From Balanoglossus misakiensis (lineage: Eukaryota; Hemichordata), in NCBI GenBank assembly GCA_040954595.2, contig CM082594.2, positions 8,804,001 through 8,868,000 of the forward strand: a DNA stretch of 64,000 nt, read 5' to 3'. A model generated the notes under the pieces. That model did no database searches, was not told the origin of the DNA, and saw only the letters and a list, made by a program, of their open reading frames with translations. Made by a program: the position numbers and the translations under genes. Shown here piece after piece: positions 12,801 to 27,800 of this stretch. How positions within the stretch are numbered: position 1 is the first letter of the stretch; each line of letters begins with the position of its first letter.

Positions 12801-15800
12801 TACATGTAGACAGGAAATGAAATTTGAAAGGTGAATTCTCTGCCCAGTATCCGCCCTAATAACACCGGCAGTACTTACTTACACAGAGCACGTTTCCCAT
12901 TTGATTCACCGCATTTCTCCAAAGCAAGTCAACATTCTTCATTAGAAAAAAGTTGAATAAAACTGGCAGTCAAATGGAATTTTCCAACTGAGTAGAGATT
13001 GTTTATTGCTCTGTTCTGTACCCAGTTATACTTGGCTGCTCCAGAGAGTGATAGAAATAAACTAACTCTGGCTCAGACAGTCACACTACACAGAATAAAA
13101 GCAGACAGATGCTGGCTTGGATGGCCATATTTTTCTTCAATTCCAGCATGAAGACTAATATTCAAAAGTATTCAATGATCACAATTAATTCATTTGTGTT
13201 GTGCATTTTACTTCCATTGTACGCTACCTACTTTAGTTTGATCGAAAAATTGAATCGTTTGAAGACTCTATTCCCGAAATGGATAGTGAATGTCCATGAG
13301 AAGACAAAACGAAGCACTATAGTTTATTTTATTATTTGTGACTGCAGTCATAAGTCACAAGTATTGGTCACGTCGATAATTCATGAAAGTGATCACATCA
13401 AACTTGAAGGTGACCACCAGCCAGCCACCTGGTAACATTTTTGTTTACCTGTAAATAATGTGGCAGATCGTACAATGATTGTACAGTGGCACCATAGACA
13501 GTCTCTTTCTACTGTATTACCCTGGACTATAGATCATAGCAATCCCAAGTGGAACAACTCATGCATGACATTTTGGTTTGTCTGGTGTTGCATTGTGTAG
13601 TTACACTCCACACTTGACAGTTGGACTATAGTCAGTGAATGGGTCGGTCTCTATGATTCTAGGTTGATTTAAACCAGGGATCGAGGTAACAAAAGACATA
13701 CTTCAACGTCAATAAAAGGGATGTTCTGATGGTGCTGGTGACCCCATAGTACAAAACTAAACCAGAACCATTGACAAAACAACAAAGCAATGTAGATATC
13801 ACAAAATCGCTTTTTAGTACAATGGGACTTAGCTGTGTTTTATTGTCCATAGACTTAACGTTGATTTTGATAGTCCAAAAGGCGAACTCTCTGTTCAGAA
13901 AACCATGGAGATAAACTTATACGAAGTGTCTCATGCTTCAATCCCAGCACACCAGAGGGGGGTTAAAGGTCATTCTATTATGTTTGGGTAGCTAGGGTTT
14001 TTAAGATTAAGGTCTTTGAAGCTGTAGGCAAGTTGATTTGTAAAGAAGTTGGCTGAATAAAATGAACCACCTGTTGAATAGTGTGCCAGTCCAGCTTTCT
14101 TCAAGACAGGATGGTGTACAATTGTATTAATGCTGAACTTTTTATTGTGGTGTAATTCACTCCAATATGACATATCAGGTGAACTTATAATCTCTTAATA
14201 TGCCTGTACTTTTACTATACATTATATATTACAATCCATTTGGAATCGTGGGGTGTATGGAAGGAATTAGTTCTAGTTGCAACACCAAGTCCAAGCACTC
14301 TTTTCGTTGATTTTTTGTCACAGTTTTGGGGGGTCATAGTTTTAGTACGACAATATGATGTATGAGACGAACAGAAAGAATTGCCATGAATGTTACACAT
14401 GGCAAATTACTTCTGTGTTGACTGATTTTGAGATTTCTAAAAAAGTAACCATTTACTTGATGTATAGTGTACACAAGCTTCCTTACTACTGCCAAGGCTT
14501 AGAGATATACATGTACATGTATTTATACAGTCTATCTCAATTCACCTGTGGAGGCTGGTGAACATGTAACTCCAAACACATTACATAATTGAATTTGCTG
14601 GGCCCACTCCCCAATGCTCACAAACACCACTAATACTTCTTTGATCAGCAAACAAGCCTTGTCTGGCCAGAAACCCAAAGCTGTTTGTTCTTTGACTTAA
14701 ACTCTTTCTTTCAATATGATAGCTTCCAGCTACTAATGCTTCCCTTCTGACATTTGTGTTGTGGTGCTATTTGGTGAAAGTTGCCATGGTGATGCTGAGG
14801 TGATTTTCAGATCTAGCCTCGATGCAAACTAAGGTCATGGATTGGAAAATGTTGGAGTGGAAAAGGGGTGACTTAGTTTGGCAATAGAAGAAACCCAATA
14901 CAATAAGCCATCACACAATGGGCATAGAAATATGCCTGTTCCTATGTACGCACTCACTCGCATGTATAAATTCTGCATCTCTTTTCGATGCAGCACTGCA
15001 CTACGTGCAACATGCTATTCCAGGGTAAGCCTATTGAAATGCAGAAGAAGTCATATAACGCTGTCTGGGCCATATATCACGGGCATACAGCATGATTTTT
15101 ACAGTCATCACGCAATCGTCATAAGTTGAACATTCCTAACAGGCTTTTGATGAAAATAGACGGGACTTAGGAACTGTTCTGTTTGTCGGCTTTGAAACCT
15201 GTTATATGCATCTGGGGAAATGGGTTGCTGTACGTCATGGCAGAATTAAAGTCAGTTGCATCCAGGCTAGCCCTGAAGTGCATTCAATGGCTGATACTTG
15301 GTTTAATAGAAACTCACCTATACGGATAAACAGAACCACTGAACAGTGAATCATGGTTGAGATGACAAATTGGTCTTGTTCGGTTGCAGGGATTTTCAGA
15401 CACAGCGATGCTTGTTGCGAGTCACTTCTATACTTCAGATATACACATAATATAACCATATATATCCGAATGTGTATATACATGTAGCTGACCCTGGAAT
15501 CAATAGACAGTTATATAAGGTGTTGGAAAAAAGACATGAGGAATTTCTGATTTCTTTGATTTTCTGGATTATTTGCTTTCATCAGATTTAGTTGCTTTAC
15601 TTACACTTTTGGTGACAATTTAAAGAACATGCATTCATCTTCTTCTGCGACTTGAAACCAATTTGATCCTGTTGATTGAGAATGTAAGAAATCAAAGATA
15701 GTGATGATACCTAGGGAAAACTTTGCTGTACAGTTCTATGGTTTATTCAGTTTGTTGTAACCATGGTAATGGTTGGCCTTGTTGCCACACAGTCATAGTC

Positions 15801-18800
15801 AAACTTAAGGCATGTAAAACGGTCCTGATAAAGTTTATGTACATATGAAGAGCTACGGGTTGCTATGTGACATGAAATACTTGACACTCACCTTAATAGA
15901 TAAGACTTGCTGCTATGTACAGAGGTTTAAACTTGATCATTGAATTGTTGACTTGTGTGTCTGATAATCTTGCTACGGGCAGCTGATCATTTTCTTATTA
16001 AACTTCAAGTTTCACATCAGGGCTATAAAGAAGAAAAAGTTCATTAATATTTAAAATCAAGTGTTTTTTTGTTTGTTGAAAATTGAAGTTCACTTTATTG
16101 CCATGAAATGTTCCCTGTTGGCTGGAATTAGCAGAATATTGAACACTGAGCGAGGTGAACTCAATCATAAACATCAGGATTTCATTTAATGGGTTTCGGG
16201 AAATGTACATATGCAGTGCTGGGATTATGATCGCGGAGGTTCGTGAGCGATTTTCCTGATCGCCATGTACGGTGAACAACTACCCTTGCCAGTAATTGGT
16301 TCAGTAATGGAAGTCAAGCTAAGTGCAGGAATCAGACGAGCAAAGAGAGACCCAATCAGAACCTGCTCGAGTAATAAACCAGGATCCACTGCATTGAGGG
16401 TAATGGTGGCATCACTTTCACTTAAATCAATTGTGAGTTACTATTTCAAGAGACACGGCCAATTATCAGACAGTTTCTGGCTCAGTCGGAGTTGTCTGAG
16501 CATACGGTCTTCCACAAGGCTCAGTGAAATGAGCTACGTACATCAGTGATGGATGCATTTCAACATAATAGCAGCATATTTTTTATCGTTTGTGAAGTGG
16601 TCATGCTAATGCATCTTTGACGAATCAATATGACAGTGGTGTTGGAATTACAATGTACATGTAATCAGTCTTGGACCTCATTGTATGGTTAAAAATACTC
16701 TCAGGGTTAGATTTGGTCTGTGTAGTGTCACTGAATAAATTTGATTAGTGAATAAATTTGATTGGTGAAATTATGTTCTGTGAAAACTAATCCAACCTTT
16801 GCTGCATTTCCTGATTCAAGATGCTGGCTGAAAAGCTTTGTCATATTACAAGAACATATTTCGCGTTGTACCTAAGGGATTCCATTTTGAAGCACGGAGC
16901 ATTTTTACTAAAAGTTGAAACACATCTTCGGGGGATTCAACTTTGGAAAGGTTCTGCTTGTACGGCACTGCAATTAAACTACAGTTCAAGCCTACAGCAA
17001 TAATGCAATTTATGTAATAGTTTTGAGGTACAGCATGCATGCACATGGGATGAACCCAGGAGACAATCTGAAACAACTTCAAATTACAGTGGATTACTTC
17101 TGAGTGGGCATGTCTGAGCTAGCTGACTTTCCAATTTGGAACTCATTTCCTTACAGATACAAAGTACAGCGCTCTGAAAATTCGAATCAGATTTCACTTC
17201 AATCTGCACACACTCCTGCTGCGAATCTAACGATTGCTGTGTTTTATAATATTCCAAGCCACACCAACTTAAACACCGAGATTTTGCTAATCATGCATGT
17301 CCATGCACTATAAAACACACTGCAATTGTTCTTAATTTTTTCTGCTAGTTTTCTCATGTGTATTGCACATTTCCTTGTTCCATGAAAAGGTTTATTATAG
17401 AATGCAAGTACTAGTATTCAAGATGGCTGCCACACAAACTTTCAGGCACTGGTAACATGTATACTTCTTCAACAACCCACAATCACAATCTCATCCATCA
17501 GAAAATCCAATTTACCTGTACTTACTGTTGAGACACCCCATGGGAAATAATGAGTGGTTTAATGCAACTTGGCTATTACTGAAGGCTTTTTAATTTAATG
17601 ATTTTGAACTCAATATTTTCTGACTTCATTTTTAGTGCATTAAACGGAGCAATCATATTCCAACTTCGATAACTGCACGCGGACACTCAATTATGAGTCA
17701 TATTTAAAAAAATATTATCGGCTCAAAGTTGTTACGCCCAGGTAGAATGGAACACTAAATAATTTCAATTTAGTTTTTATGTGTTAAACAATTTTCAGCT
17801 GGGTGTAAATTACAGCATGACATTTCAAAAAGTAAGAACCATGACCATTAAAATAATGGGAAGCTATTTCATAGTTGTGTGAAATCTGTCATAAAGTATA
17901 TAGACTAATATGGCAGTCTGACAGGTGGGATTATAGTATGCTTTCATATTATTAACACCAAGAAAATGCTGTATATCAGGTTTATTTTGTGTTTTGATAC
18001 AAAATTCGAAGAAATGACAAGAAGTAAATTGACAAAAATGTTAAGTATTATTTATTAAGTTAGTCATTTTCAATTTAAACTCTTCCCTTATACTAGTAAA
18101 ATACCCTCAATCACTTGAAAAAAAAGAACTGGGTTACAGACTACTGAATTAAAGCTTTAGAATGCTTATAAAATATTTACACTATGCAAGCGTATACTGA
18201 CTGTTTATTAGCAATGTCTTATGAATTAATTATTGTTGGTGAGTGACAGATCTTCCTTAGCAACGAGGACTGACACTGTATTGTGTCACTTAAATATGAA
18301 TACTACCTGTATACTGCCTAGCAACAAGCATTGTCTGTGCATTGCTACTAACATAATACATGCTAAGCTATAAAATAATTGAATATCTACGTATAGGTAC
18401 TTTGAACTGTACTATTTGCCAATTTGCAAACAAGTATGGATTAAAAACCACTCCAATAATGTAATTGAATGCGCAATAATTTCAAACGTTCTGTCAATAA
18501 CTTCTCTTTTGCAAATATGTAAATTTAGCAGCTTCAAATTGATCTTTCGCCATGGCAATTTTTATGTGTGTACATCAGCTTTATGGCTAATCTTCCTTTT
18601 CATACTTGGACTTTAATTGCCTTGGGAATCTCACAGAAAAGTAAACACACAAACTCACCCACTCAAAAAGAATTAAGTTAGTAGTATAATTTCATTGACG
18701 AGCAAATGTACACATCATAACAAAGCTGCCAGGCATAATTTTATTGCAAAGCAAATTTACACATCATCGCAAAACTGACAAATTAAACAAATACAATTAT

Positions 18801-21800
18801 CTTATTGATGGTATATCAAATATTCACTTGAATGCCATTGTAAAATATCTAATTAAATTCTAAAGACTCTTCGTTCACAATACAGTCACTTGATTAGTAG
18901 AACTATAATGACTCTTTCACCTTTATATGTTGAACTATCAGCCCGGGGCTATCATCAAAGTTTCTACATGAGCCCAGGTTGAGAGTTCAAACTCCTTAAG
19001 GAGATTTTCTGTCTTAAATTGGTATTGGGGAACTATAATTACCTGTGTATAAGCACAAATAATGAAGTTGCGGGTTTTATGTGGGATGACATCATGTTGC
19101 ATCAAAGGCTGTCTGGCAAAGAAGGTTAATAAATCTGCCACTTAATTTGCACTGTATGTCAGAAATTCACTGTGTATTTACATAATTCAGGACTCTTAAC
19201 TAATTTGGATAGAATGTAGATAAGGACTCACATTATCAAATTTTAGGGTTTCAACATCAGTGGAGAACTATTAACATGACAAAAATAATTTTGATATTAT
19301 AATATCACACCTGGATATAAAAATCACACCCAGCATTTGGGTAAGATCTGAGTTATTATTCTTTTACAACATAAATATGAATTTTTGATAAGTTGGGGCA
19401 TATAGCTTGTTTACAGTGATTTAGGGAAGGCTGATACTCTCAGCAGAATGCAATTGTGGGTTCTAGTGTCATTGGTAACCTAGCCATGTTGGAAACTATT
19501 TGAGTTGGCAATTGTGTCAGCCGTGGTTGGCCTGGCAGTGTTGTTAACTGGGCAAGTATTTAATTGACAGTAGCTGGATACCAACGCTTGCAGTCAGCTG
19601 TAGTTGAAATCTGACTTACACAACAGGTCAAGTTGAGAATTCTACATTAAAGATGCAGTGACTGTAGTCTTTATTTTCATGTACAGCAGAGACCATCCAA
19701 GTGTTGTTCTAAGCTCATTAAATACCCTCAGAATTCACACAAAATTCTTAATTGTGTTGCTGAATGACAAACACATACCACCCTGGGATCAATTACTGAA
19801 CTATTATTGCTTGTAACCTTGACAAACCTAGTGAGGCATCTTTAACAGAATTCTTTATTATCCATCATGTACCCCTGAAACTAACATGCTTGCCTGCTGG
19901 GTGAAAAAAAAATAAGGAAATGAAAATAAAATTGTAAATTAATAGATTAATCTTCTCATAGATTTTTTGATAGCAAGTGACATGCAAAATATTACCAAGA
20001 GGTTAAATGCAATTATCGTTTGCATGATAACACCCCTCTTTGTTGCATGCAGTTGCGTAACAGAATTTAGCAAAAAAAAAGCATAGGCATTATATGGTTT
20101 CTTCATCATTGCAGCCACTGAGGTCTTCAAAACAAGAATAACGAAAATAATCCCACAAGATCATAGCTAGACTGTGACGATCAAAACCGCTTCGGAAAAT
20201 CTCAAAGACTTAAATACCCTGTGTATGGAATTATGTACTGAATAAATAAATCTTGCTGTATAATTTAAGAGTATTTTCTTCAAATGTTTGGTCATGAAGT
20301 CTCCCAAGGTAGACATTGATCAGTTATCTAGCTTGCACATACCATTCATTCACTTAGGCCCTCAGCATTATGGTCACAGTTCAATTCACAGTACGCAACA
20401 TTCACAAGATAAAAGACTAACCTTGTCTAAACCCTCAGTAATTAGATTTTCCCTGTAAATTTCACAGAGCAGCTTTTTTGTCCCACCCACTGAAAATTGT
20501 TGATTCGCTATATTTGAATTTTCCATGGTAACAGTGGTTAAATTTGCATAGGTGACCGTGTACCTTTAATATTGACACATTTCAATGCTCAGTAAAACAC
20601 TTTCACAGAATTCACTTTCTGTCAGCCTTTCCATAACCATGGTTACTGATGACTTCAAATTACACAGAAGTGCAGTGTTACATTCAAAGATTCTGAGCAT
20701 CCGTGCATTGCGATAAGGTTTATCTATAAGGAAAGCGAAGGGAGCCCTCTTGAGATCCCTTAAAGTGAACCATGATCAATGTTCTGCATGAAATATTCAT
20801 GGCTATTTGTATGATCTGGTGTACTCTAGCAATTAATGGATAAGACGGCTATCATTCAGCCTACCTTGGAGATAGATAAATTTCTAGCACTCATCCCATG
20901 AATCAAATTAAGAGTGCGATCTTCTTCCCAGGCAGGAATGTATTTGTTTCTGCTCGATAAATCAGCCCAAACTGTCGACAAGATAACAAACAGGGGATTG
21001 CACTTTATTTCTGGAAAAAACACAGATGTACTTTAGTTTAAAAATGTATCAATGCAGATGAAAAAAATGGGGAAGATGAATTTTAAAAAATGGCAATTTC
21101 ATTTAAGATGGATGCATGTTCTTTCATAGCCTGGTCTCCATACCAACTTGTGTTTTAGATATATAGAAATTTCTATTATATGTAAAACACACAGGCTAGT
21201 TCTTTCATCGTAATGGGTGGGTAAAACTTGTTTATTTCAAATGCCAGCCCATTGGTCTCCTGCTTGGACAGCCCCCCCCCCCCCCCCCCGATATCAAATG
21301 GTGTACCCCTTAAATATTGGTTCTTTGGGTACCCTTGACTATCTAAAATGTAGCATTGTACAAAACTATCTGAAAAGTATCACATTTGACTTTGCCCAAG
21401 AATAATAAACCAACGTATGCCAACATATGACCTATAAAGGCACAACTTGAGGGGAAAAGATGGATGGCCAATGCATGGTGCTGTATGCTGTACGTAGCAG
21501 TGGGGCATACGGAGAGGCAGAATTTTGAAAATAATTAAAACATTTACTCACAAAATACACATAAGAGGTACTTTAAATCTGTCCAACTCGTTGCAGGGCT
21601 AGCTATCTGTGCGAAATTAGCCCAGAACATCAAATACTGGATCAAAAACGCATCAACACGAGAGTATATATGAACATAGCAGTCGCCATCATTTTTCCCC
21701 TTTACTCTGTAGGGGGCGCTAATCAGGCTGTATTACAGATGCAGATGACAGAAAGTTGCTCTTTTTCATTTCATTTCCGGATTTATAAATTGATTGTACC

Positions 21801-24800
21801 CCACGTTTGACTCCCAAAGCATGCAAAGGGACTATCTACCTGGCATGTTACTCTGAAATTGAGTGAAAGTTTTGGGTGTTTGGGGTTTTACATGTAAAAT
21901 ATCGTGATGATATAGTCATCATTTGGATGGAAGATGCAAAATCTCATATCAGCCATCGTTTGTAACTCTGACTCGTTGGTGTTCATTTCCATTTTTTTCA
22001 GATACGAGCACTACAGAACGGCCCTGGAAAGAGTCCCTCGCCTTCCTTGGGGTACCCATCGTGAATATGGCGGGATACAAAAAGTCAACTTGCCGGAGGA
22101 CCATCGCCCGAAGAGTGAACCTCCACCGGTGGTAGAAAAGGGACATAGACATTTTGGAACTGGAGCCGACCCTTACCCAAGGTAAGTAACCAATCGTTAT
22201 TGTCACTGCTTTGTTTATTAATCAGTGTATACGTGTACATAATATGTACATGTTACTTTAACATTATATAGTTTACAGCATTTAAGATTGTTCTGAAGAC
22301 AGACAAACGAAAAGCGGCCAGGCGGTCCCTCCAAACAGCATTTCAATCCGTTGATGCTGAAAATACTCCTATACGATGTAGGATCTTTTGCAGCATTTAT
22401 TGGTACCCAGATGTTCTCACAAAAAAGTAACAATTCAGTAAACAATAACTGAAGAACTGCAAAAGAATCGAATAGCTGGGGTTGGCTGGAAAGTCCTAAA
22501 TAAGCAAGAGCGCCCCCCACTTACAAGTAATTTGCAGACTTTTGTTTTTGTGGTGATAAACTTGCTTGTCTTCAATGATGTCTCCCGTATCTGACACTAA
22601 TTCTGCTCTAGAAGTCACGTGACACAAGACATTCTCTAACTGAAGAGCCTTTTGAACTTTGAGCAAACAACTTGTTGCAGTCAGAATTTAGAGCTAGAAG
22701 CACAAGAATGGTTGGTATTTCAAATGAGCAAATACTGTTTGTACAAAGTTTATTTCTGCCACTCTACATTTGCATTTACCAATCTATCTCAGTGTGTAGG
22801 TTTCAGAATTAGCTTGTCCCAAGGAGAGACCATATTCTTTGAAGTATTTCCGACAAATTGTCTCCCCTTTGCTGCAGGCCAGTGTTATTGGGCCTAAATG
22901 ACATATTTAAGGGGTGTAATTACATGCAATCGATAGTCGTAATAACTCATGAACACTGGCAGAGGTGGGTTGCAGTCAGTGCAACATTCCATTGCTGGGG
23001 GGGGGGGGGGGGTCTCAACACCATATACATTGTCCTGTCTGTGTGACAAATGTCTGCTTTCCTTCTTTAGCCAGATTGTGTTAATTCATGAAGGCTGTAG
23101 TCACTGAATGCTGAAGTGACCATCAGGGTTTGGTATTCAACCATTCCAGGCTAATTACTCACTGTACTTTACTGTGTTACTTTTTCGTCACAAGTCAGTG
23201 TGAAGTCAGTCTGTTTACTGACTCTCAAAAGAAATAATCTGTTTAATCCAGTTCTACTATTGGCCGAATCGTTGCATAATGCGACTCTTGTGTTGACCAG
23301 ATATCTTGTTGAAGTGCAGCTTTACATATGACTTTACATATGGATTGTGTCACATTGTGAACAAAGCAATTACCCTCATTTGCATACTCTATGGCAACCC
23401 CCGAAGCCAGTGGTGTCGCAGGGGCTGGTCGTACGTACAACTCTGGCAAGACTAGTGTTGCTTCATGCTCAGTGAATTTGGGCTGTCTGGCTCAAATTTA
23501 GGAGTTGTAAGATGACGACTTCGCTGTTGCCTCAACTACCGTGGAAATACCCGCCGCAGCCTGAGTATCCTAACCTGAGTAAGGTCCATTCCGTGTACCA
23601 AACGTAAGACCACTTGTATTCTCTCCTACTGTGTTCATGTGTTAACTTATTCAACAGCCACAGGGCTTACGTGTTGAATTCTTTATGACACCAAACAACA
23701 GGGGGAATTCTTTCGCATTTTGTGTTAATTATCTCTGACAAAGATGCTCATTTGTGGAAAGAAGACAGCAAAAAAGATTTGAAAAAAAAGCATTTCAAGA
23801 AAACCAACCAAAAATCCTGGACGAATGCAAACATGATATGTAACTTGACATCTATAGTGATACATCACTGCATCTCAGCTCTCTCAGATCATGTTCCTCC
23901 ATAACTATTCATTTCTGTTTTGCTTCTGGTGTAGGTTTTCTGCCCGGAGTTTGCATCGTAAATCACCATTGTTATGGAAGACCGCAGCAAGTGTACTGTT
24001 TCTGTTTACAGAAAAACTGAAGAAGTTAGATCGCCGGCTGCAGAGTCATGTTCTCAAACGAGATTTTTTTTTGCAGGGCAACTTTGAGCAAGAAGGACTA
24101 GACCACAGCTGAGATTTAATGTCATTCCAACTCATTCAACGTTAAAATCAACTTTTTTATCATTTCTTTCAGGATCTTTAGTCTATTTTAATAGTTTTTT
24201 AGCCTTTACGCACCACAAAATATCAGGCCTCTGTGCAGTGTTTCCAGGGCCCCAGGGACCTTGAATCAATATTTCTTTTCAGTTCTGATAATCTAAACTG
24301 TTTGAATTATTAATTCATTGAAACAAGCAAGCTATTATTTCAACTAAACAATGGTACAGTGTTAATTCTAGCTTCTATAGGGAGACATTCTAAATTCTAA
24401 AGTTTAAAACATTTCCCAATGGTGGCATTTTTTTAATTTTCTAAATATAGTTTAATGTTTACCCAATTACCAGCAATGTCTGATTGAAGTTTGCATGCCA
24501 GGTGTCTGATGACCACTCCTAGAGAAACTTCACATTCCTTGTAACTGAGTAACCTTCAAATATTTTTCTTAGCTTTCCATGTGTACTTGTCACATTAGCT
24601 TTACAGGGGTTGTAGGTCAGGTTTATTTAGCCAGTGGCCAGTAATGTGCAAATAAGTGTCTGGCCCTCCTTGGTGACGGCCAAGTTTGACATGTTTTGAT
24701 GACAGGTGACTGGGCTACCAGATCCTATCGTCATGGTAACCTATCGGAGCTCAGACAAACCATGACACCATCAATGAATCACAGACGTCCAGCACTTTGT

Positions 24801-27800
24801 CAAACCACAAGTTGAATTCTTTCAAACTGTTCTATTCAACTACTCTCTACCGTCTGATAGCTGTTTAATTTTCATAAGCAGAGCTGATGACAAGTCGACT
24901 GTACCCATCGATGCTGAGCAACTATCTTGATACTGGTTGTCAGGGTGCCTTAGTCCTCACAACTGAATGAAACCATGCAAAACTGAAGAATCTCATCTCC
25001 ATTATTTCACCATAGACAGTCGCCGGTAGTCTCCCTGCTACTGGCCGTGAGTTAATGGAATGCAGAGACAAACCATTACAGTGGCCAATTAATCTTAATT
25101 AAGCTAATTAGGGAAATCCCAGATCTGGGTAAATTGCCTTCTGATGATTTGCAAAGCCTCACAACACACTAGCAGTAGTGCAGTGAACTAAACAAACTCA
25201 TCTTCTTTTCAGTCATCTCTTTACTGCAGGATACATTCATGACAATTGACAGCATCAGTATATATACAGACAATCAGTTATTTCATTTATTCATGTCCAC
25301 AATATGAACACTCTTTTCTTTTCTCTTTCAACAGAGGCATACCTACAAACCAGTATTATGACCTGACACAGCTGAAACGCAGCAATGTTCGATCCAATGA
25401 TGAATTGTAAGTAGCATCTTGACCCACTTTCCCCATTGTTGAAAAGAGTAACATTAAAATTGTAATATAAAAAAAAAGATAATTTCTTTAATAAGGGAAT
25501 TCAATATTTTATCTAATCTTTTTGTATTTCTGTTTCCTTGCAGGGTTCCCAGACCACAAAGTATTGATATGACGTAAGTTGCTCAATTCAGTTTTCAGAA
25601 ACTGCCTATCCTGCTGATAATACCATAATATCATTTGTAGTATCTCACCACACTTTTTCTCATATAAAGAGTGCCTTTCAAACTAACAGTTTTAGTTGTA
25701 TTTTGGTTTTTCCATTTTCAGACAGGTTTATTTTCATCTTCATTTCAACTAACATAGCAGATTTTAAACTTTAAACACTCGCTATTGTTGCAATCTTGTT
25801 TCTTGGTAATAAGGTATGTAGGTAGTTCGTTTCTTTTTGGTTTCTTTCTATTTTTTATGTTTCTCTAATTCTTAGTATTTAAAATCCTATTGGCTCATTG
25901 TTCATCCCATCCAAGACTCAGTTTTTTCAAGTTTAAAATTTCTCAACAATCTCAACGATTCTATTTCATATCACCACTCAACTAACCATCATCAAATTAT
26001 TTCTTTTCTGTTCAGGAAACTGAAAATCAACCTGCCATTCCCAGCAGAGCATCCCTATGCATCCCACCAGTCGAAGTTTGCCATGTTTCCTACTTACGGA
26101 ACTACTCCGGATGATCCTAAGACTGGTGTAGCTGCTGCCCACAACCAACCCCTGCATCCACTACAACCTGCTATGCCCTACGATGTCGTTATTGACGAGA
26201 AAGTCAAAGGTTAGCAACAAAGTTTCTCTCCACCTTATTCTCCTCATGCAACACATATCACTTCGCTGATTGACGTCTCTCTATCAAACTATTTTTGTTT
26301 TATCCATGTCTCATATCTTCACCAAAAAATCAAACACAATCCCTACAGTTTCTGTCAAAATATTTCATCATCAATTTGACATCTCTTCATTCAGAGCTTC
26401 CATCTTCCTTTCTTTCTTTCTTAACTCATCCACATTCAATCACAGGTCATTCCATGAGGAAGGAAACACAGATCGTGCCACCAGAATCCCACAAGAGAGC
26501 TCTAACCTGGCCAGGAGATAACTTTTATCAGGTGAGTGTCATTTGCCATCAGTTGTTGAATTGGAGCCCCTATACAACCAAGTTTACACACGTACAATAC
26601 ACTTGCATGCACACAAAGAAACACACATTATTTGCACTTGGCCTTTTCACAAGATTCCAATTCCCCTTAATTTGCACCTCATTACTGAAAATATCATTGA
26701 CGTAAGACATAAGGAAGTCACATGATGTGTGTTAGCCAATGGAAGAATGCAAAGGCTCATCTCTATGGAAACTGTAGAAACATTCAAAGGAGAACGAAAC
26801 TCTTGCTCTTGCTCTGACAAACTCCAGCTACCACCAATCAACTTCAACTTATGTTGATAATAGTTCATGTGGATATTCTTTGAATATGCAAAGGTATATT
26901 TCATTTCTTTTTACACATCCCTTTATCCCCCATTCAAATGAAATAGCTTGCTCGTTCTACCTACGGAGGACGCCAGCAATACTACCCGACGCCTCCGAAG
27001 ATGGTGATACCAAACCACGATGCTCGAAAGCTGGACAACACGCTGAATCCTCGCACGGCAAATGCTCTGCGCAATGTCGAGAGATCACAGTGGACGACAA
27101 CGTACGATAGAAGTTTCACGGGTTACGGTCCAGCGAATGCGCTGGCGCTCGATAACTACACCGAGAAACAAACCAACGAAATGGTCTACGGTGTTGAGGA
27201 TACCACCTTGGTAAGACAACTTAGGCACTCGCGACACTTTAGAAAGTAGCGAGGAAAAGAATTCCATGGTAACAAACTGTGATATTTCACAGGAGAAAAA
27301 GACAAAAACAACCAAGTGTAATAAATGAAATTAAAGCTTTGTACAATGTTAAAACCATGAATTTAACAGAACTATATCAAGTGTACCACATCCCATGAAA
27401 CTGGAAAAACAAACATAAGCAATCTAATTTTACAGTTACACTATCTTACCAGCAACCATCCGTCCATTTTTATATTATTTACTTTTTATTCAGATGTATT
27501 TATCAGTGTGCTATTGATTTGCCAGTAATGGCAACCTGTATATTTGGTTGTATTTTATTCTCTATACTTTTTATCTTGTGCATGGAAAAAAAATACTGAA
27601 AAATCGCCAAAAGTTGACAGCAGTGACCCTTTACCTCCATTGGTTTATTTAATTATTTCAACTAAATTTTGCCTCATGTTCTGTCTTGAACATGCAGGGA
27701 TTATACAGCTTTACTGAGACTACATGGTGTCTATCAACTTTTCACTGACTTACTTACTGCCATGTTCACATATTTTATTGTATATATATACTTGTGTGTG

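Larger units (their letters stand above)
9813..22001 (+). other. SPMIP4 intron 1 (12.2 kb)
   Basis: The intron runs from GTAGGT to a TTTTTTTCAG acceptor. No additional exon or gene could be supported inside it. It crosses the point near 12.9 kb where CpG changes from frequent to scarce. It carries the 18685-18777 tandem repeat, the second dispersed repeat copy (20481-20554), a 72-bp MITE-like element (21127-21198) and an 18-base poly(C) run (21272-21289). Confidence 0.8.
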
